Shown in pieces: positions 8,216 through 16,541 of a DNA stretch of 34,721 nucleotides (position 1 is its first letter; every line of letters starts with the position of its first letter). Origin of the DNA: Nocardia nova NBRC 15556 (GTDB lineage Bacteria; Actinomycetota; Actinomycetes; Mycobacteriales; Mycobacteriaceae); assembly GCF_001613005.1 (NCBI RefSeq), contig NZ_BDBN01000096.1, positions 1 to 34,721 on the forward strand. The letters are read 5' to 3'. Made by a program: the position numbers and the translations under genes. A model generated the notes under the pieces. The model searched no databases, had not been told where the DNA came from, and saw nothing but the letters and a program-made list of their open reading frames with translations.

Positions 8216-8620
8216 ATGTCTGTCGAACACATCAACCCGCCAGAACTGGTGAAGCCGTCCGGGTTCGCACACGCTTCGCGCTGTCGCGACATCGTTCACC
8301 TCGCGGGACAGACAGCGTTGACGCCCGCGGGCACGATCGTCGACGGCGGGATCGTCGAGCAGTTCCGGCAGGCGTTCACCAACCTGCTGACCGCGCTCAA
8401 GGCAGCCGGCGGCCGGCCGGAGAACCTGTTGAGCGTGACGGTCTACCTGCTCGACATTCCCGACTACCAGGCCCACGGCAAACAGATCGGGCGAATCTGG
8501 CGAGAACTGGCCGGAACCGACTACCCGGCGATGGCCGGTATCGGTGTCACCCGGCTGTGGCAGCCCGAAGCGCTGATCGAGATCCAGGGAGTCGCTGCGC
8601 TGGACGTAGAGCCGGTCTGA
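8216..8620 (+). CDS. Rid-family (YjgF/YER057c/UK114) protein
   Basis: This is a 134-residue Rid protein with the usual core (HLAGQTAL, then DYPAMAGIGVTRLWQPEALIEIQ). In canonical RidA the PAR motif supplies the Arg needed for imine/enamine deaminase activity; here the position is Met106 (PAM). It therefore belongs with the Rid subfamilies lacking that residue, and activity as a plain 2-iminoacid deaminase cannot be assumed. Family relatives in aromatic pathways include aminomuconate deaminase. The ATG at 8216 is preceded by GGGAGA. It is first in the Rid-ligase-thioesterase-oxygenase operon, where the pathway product carries an enamine, so a role in ammonia release is plausible but inferred. 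Confidence 0.85.
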   Translation: MSVEHINPPELVKPSGFAHASRCRDIVHLAGQTALTPAGTIVDGGIVEQFRQAFTNLLTALKAAGGRPENLLSVTVYLLDIPDYQAHGKQIGRIWRELAGTDYPAMAGIGVTRLWQPEALIEIQGVAALDVEPV

Positions 8621-8658
8621 CCGGATTCGCTCTCTGCATCATGAAAGGTCCAGCAACG

Positions 8659-10275
8659 ATGTTTTCGCTCTCAGCGCACATCGACACCTTCTGCCGGGAC
8701 AATCTCCCACCGCGAGACGAATGGCCCGAGCTCGTTTTCGATCTGCCGACGTTAACGTATCCCGAGCGCCTCAACTGTGCGACCGCTCTGCTCGATGCGG
8801 CAGTGGCGACCCACGGGCGCGTCAAGCCCTGCCTGCTGACCGGTGATTCGGTATGGACCTACGGCGATCTGCTCGATCGGGCAAATCAGATTGCCCACGT
8901 TCTGACAGCGGACCTCGGGCTGCTGCCGGGGAACCGGGTGTTGTTGCGCGCGCCAAACACCCCGTGGTTGGTCGCCTGCTGGTTCGGAGTGGTCAAGGCA
9001 GGCGGAGTAGTGGTCACGACGATGCCTCTGTTGCGGGCGCCCGAGCTGTCGAAACTGGTCGAGCTGATGAGCCCGGCGTTGGCGCTGTGTGACAGCCGCT
9101 TGGTCGACGAACTTTCGGCGTCTGCCCCCGATCTGACGATCGTTCCATTCGGGGGACAGGCGACGGATGATCTGACCGCTCGCATCGAAACGAAGTCCAC
9201 CGTGTTCGACGACGTCGCGACCGCGGCAGATGACGTCGTGCTGCTGGCGCCGACCTCGGGCACCACCGGCGCCCCCAAGGCGACGATGCATTTCCACCGC
9301 GACCTGCTCGCCATCACCGATACTTTCTCCGCCGGTGTGCTGGCACCGTCCGCGGACGATGTCTTCATCGGTACACCGCCGATGGCATTCACCTTTGGCC
9401 TCGGCGCGCTGGTCGCTTTCCCGCTACGCGCGGGCGCCTCGGTGGTGCTGCTCGAACGGCCCGATCCGTCGACTCTGGTCGAGGCCATCGAGACCTTCGG
9501 GGCGACAGTACTCTTCACCGCTCCGACCGCGTACAAGGCACTGCTCAAGCGCGGGGACCTCGGGCGCCTGAAATCGCTGCGGCGCTGCGTATCTGCCGGC
9601 GAACATCTACCGGAGGCGGTCTTCACACAGTTCCGTGAACGGACGGGTCTCGAGATCATCAACGGGATCGGCGGGACCGAACTGCTGCACATCTTCATCT
9701 CGGCGGCAGATGAGAATATCCGACCTGGATCGACAGGCCGGGCGGTTCCCGGCTTCCGCGCCGAAATCCAGGACGACAACGGTGATCCGGTTCCCGACGG
9801 CACGCCGGGTCTGCTAGCAGTGAAGGGGCCGGTCGGGTGTCGCTACCTCGCCGATCCGCGCCAGCGGACCTATGTCCGCAACGGCTGGAATATCACCGGC
9901 GACACCTACACCCGTGATGCCGACGGCTACTTCTGGTATCACGCGCGCAGCGACGACATGATTGTGTCCTCCGGCTACAACATCGGGGCCCCCGAGGTCG
10001 AAACAGTGCTGGACCTGCATCCGGATGTGGTGGAGAGCGCGGTGATCGGTGTCCCCGACGACGATCGCGGCATGATCGTGCACGCCGCAGTCGTGCTGCG
10101 CGACGGGGTGAGCGGCGGTGCCGAGAAGGCCCGTGAGCTACAGGATTTCGTCAAGCAGACCGCCGCCCCGTACAAGTATCCGCGCAGCATCGAATTCCTC
10201 GAGAGCCTGCCGCGCAACCCGAGTGGGAAGCTGCAGCGATTCAGGATCCGCGAACGCTGGGAGGCGGGCAGATGA
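8659..10275 (+). CDS. 2-aminobenzoate/benzoate-type CoA ligase
   Basis: This 538-residue ANL-superfamily adenylate-forming enzyme has a phosphate loop PTSGTTGAPK at 198-207, a GIGGTELLHIF motif, GDTYTRDADGYFWYHARSDD (hinge region) and a C-terminal catalytic lysine in NPSGKLQRF. Its overall features resemble benzoate-CoA and 2-aminobenzoate-CoA ligases. Given the 2-aminobenzoyl-CoA monooxygenase/reductase-type gene two positions downstream, anthranilate is the likely substrate (aryl acid + ATP + CoA to aryl-CoA). I chose ATG 8659 because AAAGG lies about 10 bases before it; the in-frame ATG at 8641 has no Shine-Dalgarno. It overlaps the thioesterase start by ATGA. Salicylate or benzoate remain alternatives. 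Confidence 0.85.
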   Translation: MFSLSAHIDTFCRDNLPPRDEWPELVFDLPTLTYPERLNCATALLDAAVATHGRVKPCLLTGDSVWTYGDLLDRANQIAHVLTADLGLLPGNRVLLRAPNTPWLVACWFGVVKAGGVVVTTMPLLRAPELSKLVELMSPALALCDSRLVDELSASAPDLTIVPFGGQATDDLTARIETKSTVFDDVATAADDVVLLAPTSGTTGAPKATMHFHRDLLAITDTFSAGVLAPSADDVFIGTPPMAFTFGLGALVAFPLRAGASVVLLERPDPSTLVEAIETFGATVLFTAPTAYKALLKRGDLGRLKSLRRCVSAGEHLPEAVFTQFRERTGLEIINGIGGTELLHIFISAADENIRPGSTGRAVPGFRAEIQDDNGDPVPDGTPGLLAVKGPVGCRYLADPRQRTYVRNGWNITGDTYTRDADGYFWYHARSDDMIVSSGYNIGAPEVETVLDLHPDVVESAVIGVPDDDRGMIVHAAVVLRDGVSGGAEKARELQDFVKQTAAPYKYPRSIEFLESLPRNPSGKLQRFRIRERWEAGR

Positions 10276-10712
10276 TCCAGACCGTTGTCCAGCGTCCGGT
10301 CGATTGGCAGGACACCGACGCGTCGGGGCACTACCACCACAGCACGGTCGTGCGCTGGGTCGAGGCCGCCGAAGCGGTGCTGCTGAACAGCGTCGGGCTG
10401 GGCCGGCTGTTCGGCCGGATCCCCCGCGTGCGATACGAGGTCGACTACATCGACCGACTGTGGTTCGGCGACACCGCCTCGATCGAGTTGTCGGTGGAGC
10501 GCATCGGCACGACCTCGCTGCGCTACGACTTCACCATCACCCGGATTCCGGCTTCGCCATCCACCCCAGCAGGCCCGCGGACCATCGCGGCGCGCGGCGC
10601 ATTGACTGCGGTTCACGCCCCGGATGCCGGGGGGGCTCAACCATGGCCCGCAGATGTCGTCGCGGCATTGCGCGGCACCGAGATCAATTCCATGACAACC
10701 CGAGAGGTGTGA
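10272..10712 (+). CDS. Hotdog-fold acyl-CoA thioesterase (4HBT-like)
   Basis: The 146-residue protein starts with DWQDTDASGHYHHSTVVRW, the 4-hydroxybenzoyl-CoA thioesterase-type active-site helix with its catalytic Asp (D14 or D16). It has the single hotdog domain length. It probably hydrolyses dead-end aryl-CoA or the terminal CoA ester, recycling CoA. ATG 10272 overlaps the ligase stop, and the oxygenase gene follows 7 bases after its stop, so all are co-translated. Azoarcus aerobic 2-aminobenzoate clusters also include a thioesterase as far as I recall. Confidence 0.8.
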   Translation: MIQTVVQRPVDWQDTDASGHYHHSTVVRWVEAAEAVLLNSVGLGRLFGRIPRVRYEVDYIDRLWFGDTASIELSVERIGTTSLRYDFTITRIPASPSTPAGPRTIAARGALTAVHAPDAGGAQPWPADVVAALRGTEINSMTTREV

Positions 10713-10719
10713 AGCAGAG

Positions 10720-13101
10720 ATGCGTATCGCTGTTATCGGCGGAGGACCCGCAGGCCTGTACTTCTCCGCGCTGATGAAACAACTGGATCCCGCCCATGAG
10801 ATCACGATCTGGGAGCGCAATGCCCCAGACGACACCTTCGGTTTCGGCGTCGTGTTCTCCGACGAGACACTCGGCGGAATCGAGCATGCCGATGAGCAGG
10901 TCTATCGGACGATGAGCGAGCAGTTCGCGCGCTGGAGCGATATCGACATTCACTACCGTGGCGAAGTCCGGACCTCGGGCGGCCAGGGGTTCGCGGCGAT
11001 GAGCCGCAAAGAGTTGCTGCACATTCTGCAGGAACGCTGTGTCGAGCTCGGTGTCACCATTCACTTCCGAACGATGGCCCCGGACGTCGAGCAACTTTCG
11101 GCCACCCACGATCTGGTCCTGGCCTCCGACGGCATCAACTCCGCGACTCGCGAGAGATTCAGCGACGTGTTCGGGCCGAGCGTGGATACGCGGCACAACA
11201 AGTACATGTGGCTGGGCACCGATCGAGTCTTCGAGGCATTCGAATTCTTCGTCGAGCACACCCCATACGGCATCATGCAGGTGCACGCCTACCCGTTCAG
11301 CGCGACGCAGAGCACTTTCATCGTCGAGATGCACGAATCAGTGTGGCGCAAAGCTGGTTTCAGCGAATTCGCCGACCGCGATTTCGCGCCCGGGGAGAGC
11401 GACGAGAAGTCGATCGCGTTGTTGGCGGAGATCTTCGCAGACGAGCTGGGCGGTCACGGCCTGGAGGCCAACAACTCTCGGTGGATCAACTTCCGGACCG
11501 TCCGCAACCGGACCTGGCGGCACCGCAATGTAGTCCTCATGGGCGACGCGGCGCACACCGCTCATTTCTCTATCGGTTCGGGCACCAAGCTCGCGATGGA
11601 GGACGCCCTCGCCCTCGCGGCGTGTCTGCACGAAAACGATTCCATCGCAGCGGGACTCGATGCCTATGAGAACGAGCGGAAACCTGTCGTCGAGTCCATC
11701 CAGCGTGCCGCGCAGGCCAGCCTGGAGTGGTTCGAAACCATCGGCCAGTACGCCGGGCAGCATCCCGATCAGTTCGCGTTCAACCTGCTGACCCGCAGCC
11801 GCCGGATCACCTATGACAACCTGCGGTTGCGCGACGACGGCTTCGTCGACGCCATCGACGGCTGGTATCTGTCTGTCCAGGACCAGATCACCGAGGCCGA
11901 ATCCTCCCGGCCGCCGATGTTCTACCCGCTACGCCTCAAAGGTGTCGAGCTGCCCAACCGAGTGCTGGTGTCGCCGATGGACATGTACTCCGCGGTCGAC
12001 GGAGTGCCCACCGATTTCCATCTGGTCCACCTGGGTAGTAAAGCGCTCGGCGGTGCGGGCCTCGTGATGACCGAGATGGTCTGCGTCTCGTCGGAAGGGC
12101 GGATCACACCCGGTTGCGCCGGGCTGTACACCGGGGAGCAGGAACGAGCGTGGGCTCGCGTTGTCGACTTCGTGCACACCAACTCCCGGTCGAAGATCGG
12201 GGTGCAGCTGGGGCACTCGGGCCGAAAGGGCTCGACCAAGGTGATGTGGGAAGGTATCGACGACCCGCTGCCGGTCGGTGGATGGCAGACTGTGGGCCCT
12301 TCGCCGGTGCCCTACGGTGAGGGAAGCCAGACACCGCGGGAGCTGACCCCCATCGACCTGGACGACATCACTGCCCAGTTCGTCGAGGCTGCGCGTGGGG
12401 CGGACCGGGCCGGATTCGATTTGCTCGAATTGCACTGTGCGCATGGCTATCTGCTGTCTTCATTCCTGTCTCCGCTGGCCAATACCCGGACCGACGAGTT
12501 CGGTGGTTCATTGGAAAACCGGCTGCGCTTCCCGCTGCGGGTGTTCGAGGCTGTTCGTGCGGTGTGGCCCGCTGATCGCCCATTGTCGGTCCGCATCTCG
12601 GCGACCGATTGGGCCGAGGGCGGCAATACGCTGGACGACGCGGTCGAGATCGCACGGGCGTTCGCCGAACATGGTGCGGATGTGCTGCATGTATCGTCGG
12701 GGCAGGTGGTCAAGCACGAGCAGCCGGCGTACGGACGCAGCTACCAGACACCGTTCGCCGACCGGATTCGGCACGAGGTCGGCGTCGAGCACGGTGTCGC
12801 GGTCGTGGCCGTCGGAGCGATCTCGTCCTACGACGACGTGAACTCGATTCTGCTGGCAGGCCGTGCGGATCTGGTCGCGATCGGGCGCGGGCATCTCTGG
12901 GATCCGCAGTGGACGTTGCATGCGGCCGTGGAGCAGGACTACCGGGGAGAGGGCGCCGAATGGCCGGCACAGTTCCGGGCCGGCAACCGGAAACCGCCGA
13001 CGAGCCGCAAGGATGGTCCGCCGCCGCGCCTGCAGTTGGTTCGTGACGCGGATCGCCCGGCTCTACTGCGAAACCGCTGGCAACCTGCGCAGGCCAGCTG
13101 A
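10720..13101 (+). CDS. 2-aminobenzoyl-CoA monooxygenase/reductase-type fusion
   Basis: This 793-residue bifunctional flavoprotein has two parts. Residues 1-380 form an aromatic-ring FAD monooxygenase domain (VIGGGPAGLYFSALM; second FAD motif GDAAHTAHFSIGSGTKLAMED). Residues from about 397 form an old-yellow-enzyme domain (PLRLKGVELPNRVLVSPM, HLGHSG-type QLGHSGRKGST, GFDLLELHCAHGYLLSSFLS, LVAIGRGHLWDPQ). This fusion is known from Azoarcus evansii 2-aminobenzoyl-CoA monooxygenase/reductase, which hydroxylates and then reduces the ring to 2-amino-5-oxocyclohex-1-enecarboxyl-CoA. Databases also call relatives bifunctional salicylyl-CoA 5-hydroxylase/oxidoreductase. The ligase context and the indole cluster nearby favour anthraniloyl-CoA. 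It is last in its operon and ends at a hairpin. Confidence 0.88.
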   Translation: MRIAVIGGGPAGLYFSALMKQLDPAHEITIWERNAPDDTFGFGVVFSDETLGGIEHADEQVYRTMSEQFARWSDIDIHYRGEVRTSGGQGFAAMSRKELLHILQERCVELGVTIHFRTMAPDVEQLSATHDLVLASDGINSATRERFSDVFGPSVDTRHNKYMWLGTDRVFEAFEFFVEHTPYGIMQVHAYPFSATQSTFIVEMHESVWRKAGFSEFADRDFAPGESDEKSIALLAEIFADELGGHGLEANNSRWINFRTVRNRTWRHRNVVLMGDAAHTAHFSIGSGTKLAMEDALALAACLHENDSIAAGLDAYENERKPVVESIQRAAQASLEWFETIGQYAGQHPDQFAFNLLTRSRRITYDNLRLRDDGFVDAIDGWYLSVQDQITEAESSRPPMFYPLRLKGVELPNRVLVSPMDMYSAVDGVPTDFHLVHLGSKALGGAGLVMTEMVCVSSEGRITPGCAGLYTGEQERAWARVVDFVHTNSRSKIGVQLGHSGRKGSTKVMWEGIDDPLPVGGWQTVGPSPVPYGEGSQTPRELTPIDLDDITAQFVEAARGADRAGFDLLELHCAHGYLLSSFLSPLANTRTDEFGGSLENRLRFPLRVFEAVRAVWPADRPLSVRISATDWAEGGNTLDDAVEIARAFAEHGADVLHVSSGQVVKHEQPAYGRSYQTPFADRIRHEVGVEHGVAVVAVGAISSYDDVNSILLAGRADLVAIGRGHLWDPQWTLHAAVEQDYRGEGAEWPAQFRAGNRKPPTSRKDGPPPRLQLVRDADRPALLRNRWQPAQAS

Positions 13102-13129
13102 CGCGCTGTCAGCGTATCGGCACGTCACA

Positions 13130-13169
13130 CCCGATCACCCGAAGGCGAAGTCCTCGGGTGATCGGGTTT
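13130..13169 (+). terminator. Hairpin terminator after the oxygenase gene
   Basis: A perfect 13-bp stem (13130-13142 with 13154-13166, 11-base loop) followed by TTTC on the plus strand sits 28 bases after the stop. It separates the oxygenase operon from the convergent AraC-family gene. No T run follows on the minus strand. Confidence 0.65.
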
Positions 13170-13223
13170 CCTGGTGTGTTGAGGGCTTTCCAGTTGTCCC
13201 CCGAGCTTCGTCGCCGTCGACGG

Positions 13224-14258
13224 TCAGCGATAGCTGTGCTGAGCTTGCACGCCGGTCAGGTGTTTACGGGTCGACTCGTCGCTTGCCAATCGCAGGGTCT
13301 GAGAGGGGGATTCGCCGAACACGCGGCGATACAGCACCGAGAATCGACCCGCGTGCAGGAATCCCCACCGGATGGCGACGTCGGTGACGGTGGTGGCAGT
13401 CGGGTCGGCCTGGAGCAGATCGGTTCGTACCCGACGCAGGCGTACATCGCGCAAATAGGCCATCGGTGTGGTGTCGTAGTGTCGTCGGAATCCCTCTTGC
13501 AATGTGCGGGTGTCGATCCCGACGGCCTCGGCGATATCGTCGACTGTCAGCGGCTCGTGGGCGTGCGCCTCGATAAGTTCGACTGCCCGCGCGATCGGCC
13601 GTGTGACAACCGGTTCCGGACTCCGGTCGAGTTCGCCCCGGTAGTTGTTCGCTTGGCCGAGGATGAGCTGACTGATCAGCAACCCTTGAAACTCGCGGAC
13701 GGGGATGGACGACGGGTCGGCGGCGATGTCGATGGCGTCGACGAACAATGACAACAGCCCCCGCCAGGTGCGGTTCGCCGGGGCCGAGAGGTCCATGCGC
13801 GGTTCGAACACGATCGGGGCAGTTGGCTCGCGGCCGAGTTTCTTGCGCAGGACTTCATGTACCGCTGTCCGGTCCAGCCGCAGCAGCAGTTGACGGTTGG
13901 CGCCCTGCCACGCCATCGACACCCGGCCGCCCGGCTCGAGTACCGAGGCGATATCCGGCGTGGAATCGAACGTGTTGGCCCCCATCGTGATCCTGGCGTG
14001 CCCCTCCAAAGGAACCTGCACGAGATAGAAGTCTTCGAGGTCGCGTGGCTCGATGCGTACGTCGGTGCCGTACTCGAGGTAGTACAAGCCCGCCTCGGCC
14101 CACCGGAGTCCGTGGAAATGTGCATTGAGCGGCAGCTCCCTGTCCAGTGGTGACAGGCGGTGGTCGCAGAGCTCGGTGCCGACGGTCGCGCGGACGACGT
14201 CGGGATCGCCGGATTCGGCAAGGCGGTGACCACCCAGCGGTCGGTTCGACTTCTCCAA
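13224..14258 (-). CDS. AraC-family transcriptional regulator
   Basis: The 344-residue protein has an N-terminal ligand-binding domain of the AraC-binding-like type (about 30-210) and a C-terminal double helix-turn-helix (LTVDDIAEAVGIDTRTLQEGFRRH, then AIRWGFLHAGRFSVLYRRVFGESP). I chose TTG 14258 because a perfect GGAGG (14269-14265) lies 6 bases upstream. The upstream GTG 14312 and ATG 14297 have no Shine-Dalgarno and overlap a predicted promoter and operator. It diverges from the SDR-styA1-styA2B operon. The Acinetobacter iif indole cluster also has an AraC-type regulator (IifR), so activation in response to indole or a product is a reasonable inference. Confidence 0.88.
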   Translation of the reverse strand: MEKSNRPLGGHRLAESGDPDVVRATVGTELCDHRLSPLDRELPLNAHFHGLRWAEAGLYYLEYGTDVRIEPRDLEDFYLVQVPLEGHARITMGANTFDSTPDIASVLEPGGRVSMAWQGANRQLLLRLDRTAVHEVLRKKLGREPTAPIVFEPRMDLSAPANRTWRGLLSLFVDAIDIAADPSSIPVREFQGLLISQLILGQANNYRGELDRSPEPVVTRPIARAVELIEAHAHEPLTVDDIAEAVGIDTRTLQEGFRRHYDTTPMAYLRDVRLRRVRTDLLQADPTATTVTDVAIRWGFLHAGRFSVLYRRVFGESPSQTLRLASDESTRKHLTGVQAQHSYR

Positions 14259-14295
14259 CCCTGGCCTCCGAGTTGAGCTAACGACAGATAGCGTC

Positions 14296-14325
14296 ATTCT
14301 AACTATCGTCACGATTTCGCGTTAA
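14296..14325 (-). promoter_or_regulatory. Predicted araC-type gene promoter with palindromic operator
   Basis: On the minus strand TTAACG (14325-14320) and TAGAAT (14301-14296) form a -35/-10 pair with an 18-base spacer. The perfect palindrome ATCGT-C-ACGAT (14305-14315) lies inside the spacer. This is the same arrangement as at 8124-8153. Transcription would start near 14289, upstream of the TTG start at 14258. The site is also placed to affect the divergent SDR operon. Confidence 0.5.
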
Positions 14326-14375
14326 CACTTTGTTCCATGGCCGCGTCGGACATGTCAAAAATCTACGCATCGCAC

Positions 14376-14396
14376 AGCGCGGATAGCGTCCGCGCT
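14376..14396. repeat. 8-bp inverted repeat upstream of the SDR gene
   Basis: AGCGCGGA (14376-14383) and TCCGCGCT (14389-14396) are perfect inverted complements around a 5-base centre. The repeat lies 76 bases before the SDR start. It could be a regulator-binding site or an mRNA leader hairpin. The rest of the 14259-14471 intergenic region shows only the operator already described. Confidence 0.35.
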
Positions 14397-14471
14397 TGCG
14401 GGATAGCTGACACCGTAGCGGCTGCCTACCGTGACTGGCCTCACATCACTCAGTGTAGTTCGGAGGCACCG

Positions 14472-15284
14472 ATGCCAGTTAACACCTCGCTTGCCGGCAG
14501 AACGGCGATCGTTACCGGTGGCGCTACCCTTTTCGGCGCCGGTGTCGTCGGTGAGCTCGTCGCCGCCGGCGCCCGTGTTGTAATCGCGGACATCGACGAT
14601 GCTGGTGGCGCCGAGTTAGCGGCGAGTTTCGACGGCGTGAGCTTCCTCCACACCGACATCACCAACGACGATTCCATCCTGCGCTGCGTCAACGCTACGG
14701 TCGAGCGCTACAGCTCGCTGGATGTCCTGGTGAACCTGGCCTGCTCGTACGGCGACGAGGGTGCGCACACCGATCGGGCGACCTGGCTGCGCACACTGGA
14801 CGTCAATCTGGTCAGCGCGGTCGTGTTCGCCGCCACTGCACACCCGCATCTGGCGCGCTGCGGTGGTTCGATCGTCAATCTGAGCTCGATCTCGGCCAAG
14901 GTGGCGCAGACCGGGCGCTGGGTCTACCCGGCCAGCAAAGCCGCCATTGCCCAGGTCACCCGCAATATGGCCCTGGACTACGCGCCGGACGGTATTCGGG
15001 TCAACTCCGTCAGCCCGGGGTGGACCTGGTCGAAGATCATGGACGAGCTCTCCGGCGGCAACCGCAGCCACACCGACGCGGTCGCCGCACCCTTCCATCT
15101 GCTCGGCCGTGTGGGCGAGCCGAACGAGGTCGGGCGGGTCATCGCCTTCCTCGCCTCCGATGCCGCCTCGTTCGTCACCGGAGCCGACTGGGCGGTGGAC
15201 GGCGGCTACTCCGCACTCGGCCCGGAGCAGACCGCACCCGCGATACCCCAGCTCGCCGCTGCAGACGCCGCTGCAGCCCACTAG
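14472..15284 (+). CDS. Short-chain dehydrogenase/reductase
   Basis: This 270-residue classical SDR has a cofactor loop near TGGATLFGAG (15-24), N112, a catalytic serine in NLSSIS (S139 region), and Y152 and K156 in YPASK. The C-terminal GADWAVDGGYS is typical. The ATG at 14472 has GGAGG upstream; 45 in-frame codons before it lack support. In the proteobacterial indole cluster an SDR (IifB) oxidises the indole dihydrodiol to 3-hydroxyindolin-2-one. Position as first gene ahead of the indole/styrene monooxygenase pair makes the same step the best guess. Gap to the next gene is 27 bases. Confidence 0.85.
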   Translation: MPVNTSLAGRTAIVTGGATLFGAGVVGELVAAGARVVIADIDDAGGAELAASFDGVSFLHTDITNDDSILRCVNATVERYSSLDVLVNLACSYGDEGAHTDRATWLRTLDVNLVSAVVFAATAHPHLARCGGSIVNLSSISAKVAQTGRWVYPASKAAIAQVTRNMALDYAPDGIRVNSVSPGWTWSKIMDELSGGNRSHTDAVAAPFHLLGRVGEPNEVGRVIAFLASDAASFVTGADWAVDGGYSALGPEQTAPAIPQLAAADAAAAH

Positions 15285-15311
15285 ACCACGTCGAATTCGA
15301 AAGGAATTCCC

Positions 15312-16541
15312 ATGCGCAGCATCACCATCGTGGGCGCCGGCCAGGCCGGACTCCAGCTCGGCATCGGATTGCTGGATGCCGGCTACGACGTCCGGATCGT
15401 CTCCAATCGCACGCCCGAGCAGATCTATAGCGGCCGGGTCACGTCGAGTCAGTGCATGTTCGGCAGTGCCCTCGCCCGTGAACGTGCGGTCGGGCTGGAC
15501 TTCTGGTCCGCCGAATGCCCCGATGTCGAAGGCATCGGCTTCACTGTGCCCGACGGTGAGGGCGGCAAGGCGATCTCCTGGGCCTCGCGGCTGGACCTAC
15601 CGGCGCAGTCGGTGGATCAGCGCGTCAAGATGCCCCGATGGATGGCGGAATTCGCCGAGCGCGGTGGCCGACTCGACATTCACGACGCCACCATCGAAGA
15701 CCTGGAGCAGTACGCCCGCTCGTCCGATCTGGTCTTGATCGCGGCGGGTAAAGGGGACATCGCGAAGATGTTCGAGCGCGACGCGGTCCGATCCACCTTC
15801 AGCACTCCCCAGCGCGCGCTCGCACTGACCTACGTGACCGGGATGGTCCCGCGCGAGCCGTATTCGGCAGTGTCGTTCAACATGATTCCCGGAATCGGTG
15901 AATACTTCGCTTTCCCGGCGCTGACCATCACCGGCCCCTGCGAGATCATGGTTATGGAAGGGGTGCCCGGCGGTCCGATGGATTGCTTCGCGGGCGTCAC
16001 CGATCCGCAGCAGCACCTCGAAACCGCCAAGCGAATCGTCGATACCTATCTGCCGTGGGAAGCGCAGCGCTGCCGCGACATCGAACTCACCGACGATCTT
16101 GGTGTGCTGGCCGGCCGGTTCCCCCCGACCGTCCGCCACCCGATCGGTGTGCTCCCGTCGGGTGCGACCGTGTTGGGTCTGGCCGACGTGGTGGTGCTCA
16201 ACGACCCCATCACCGGGCAGGGTTCGAACAACGCCAGCAAATGCGCTGCCTCGTATCTGTCCAGCATTCTCGAACACGGCGACCGGCCGTTCGACCAGCA
16301 ATTCATGCAAGAAACGTTCGAACAGTATTGGGACTACGCCCAATACGTCGCGACGTGGACCAACGCGCTGCTCGTGCCGCCGCCGGAACACGTACTGCAG
16401 CTGCTCGGCGCAGCCGGCGCAAGCGCGCGGATCGCGCGCCGTTTCGCGAACGGATTCGACGACCCTCGTGACTTCTTCCACTGGTTCATGGACCCGGACT
16501 CGGCGCGGTTGTACCTCGACAATCTTGCTCCGGTCGCGTGA
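15312..16541 (+). CDS. styA1: StyA1-type styrene/indole monooxygenase
   Basis: The 409-residue protein is a stand-alone group E flavin monooxygenase. It has an N-terminal FAD motif GAGQAGLQLG (8-17), a VTSSQCMFGSA segment and a second FAD-contact stretch NDPITGQGSNNASKCAA. Such enzymes use FADH2 from a partner reductase to epoxidise styrene or indole; indole epoxide leads to indoxyl and indigo or to a dihydrodiol. AAGGAATTCCC precedes the ATG. The gene overlaps the next one (GTGA), which supplies a reductase domain, the same pairing as StyA1/StyA2B of Rhodococcus opacus 1CP. Indole is favoured over styrene because no styrene-oxide isomerase or phenylacetaldehyde dehydrogenase is present. Confidence 0.88.
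   Translation: MRSITIVGAGQAGLQLGIGLLDAGYDVRIVSNRTPEQIYSGRVTSSQCMFGSALARERAVGLDFWSAECPDVEGIGFTVPDGEGGKAISWASRLDLPAQSVDQRVKMPRWMAEFAERGGRLDIHDATIEDLEQYARSSDLVLIAAGKGDIAKMFERDAVRSTFSTPQRALALTYVTGMVPREPYSAVSFNMIPGIGEYFAFPALTITGPCEIMVMEGVPGGPMDCFAGVTDPQQHLETAKRIVDTYLPWEAQRCRDIELTDDLGVLAGRFPPTVRHPIGVLPSGATVLGLADVVVLNDPITGQGSNNASKCAASYLSSILEHGDRPFDQQFMQETFEQYWDYAQYVATWTNALLVPPPEHVLQLLGAAGASARIARRFANGFDDPRDFFHWFMDPDSARLYLDNLAPVA

Noticed and set aside
10720..13101. Reading the fusion as salicylyl-CoA 5-hydroxylase
   Set aside because: The monooxygenase domain is compatible, but no gentisate dioxygenase or salicylyl-AMP ligase-type partner is present, and the OYE fusion plus indole genes favour the anthraniloyl-CoA role. 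It is kept as an alternative name only.
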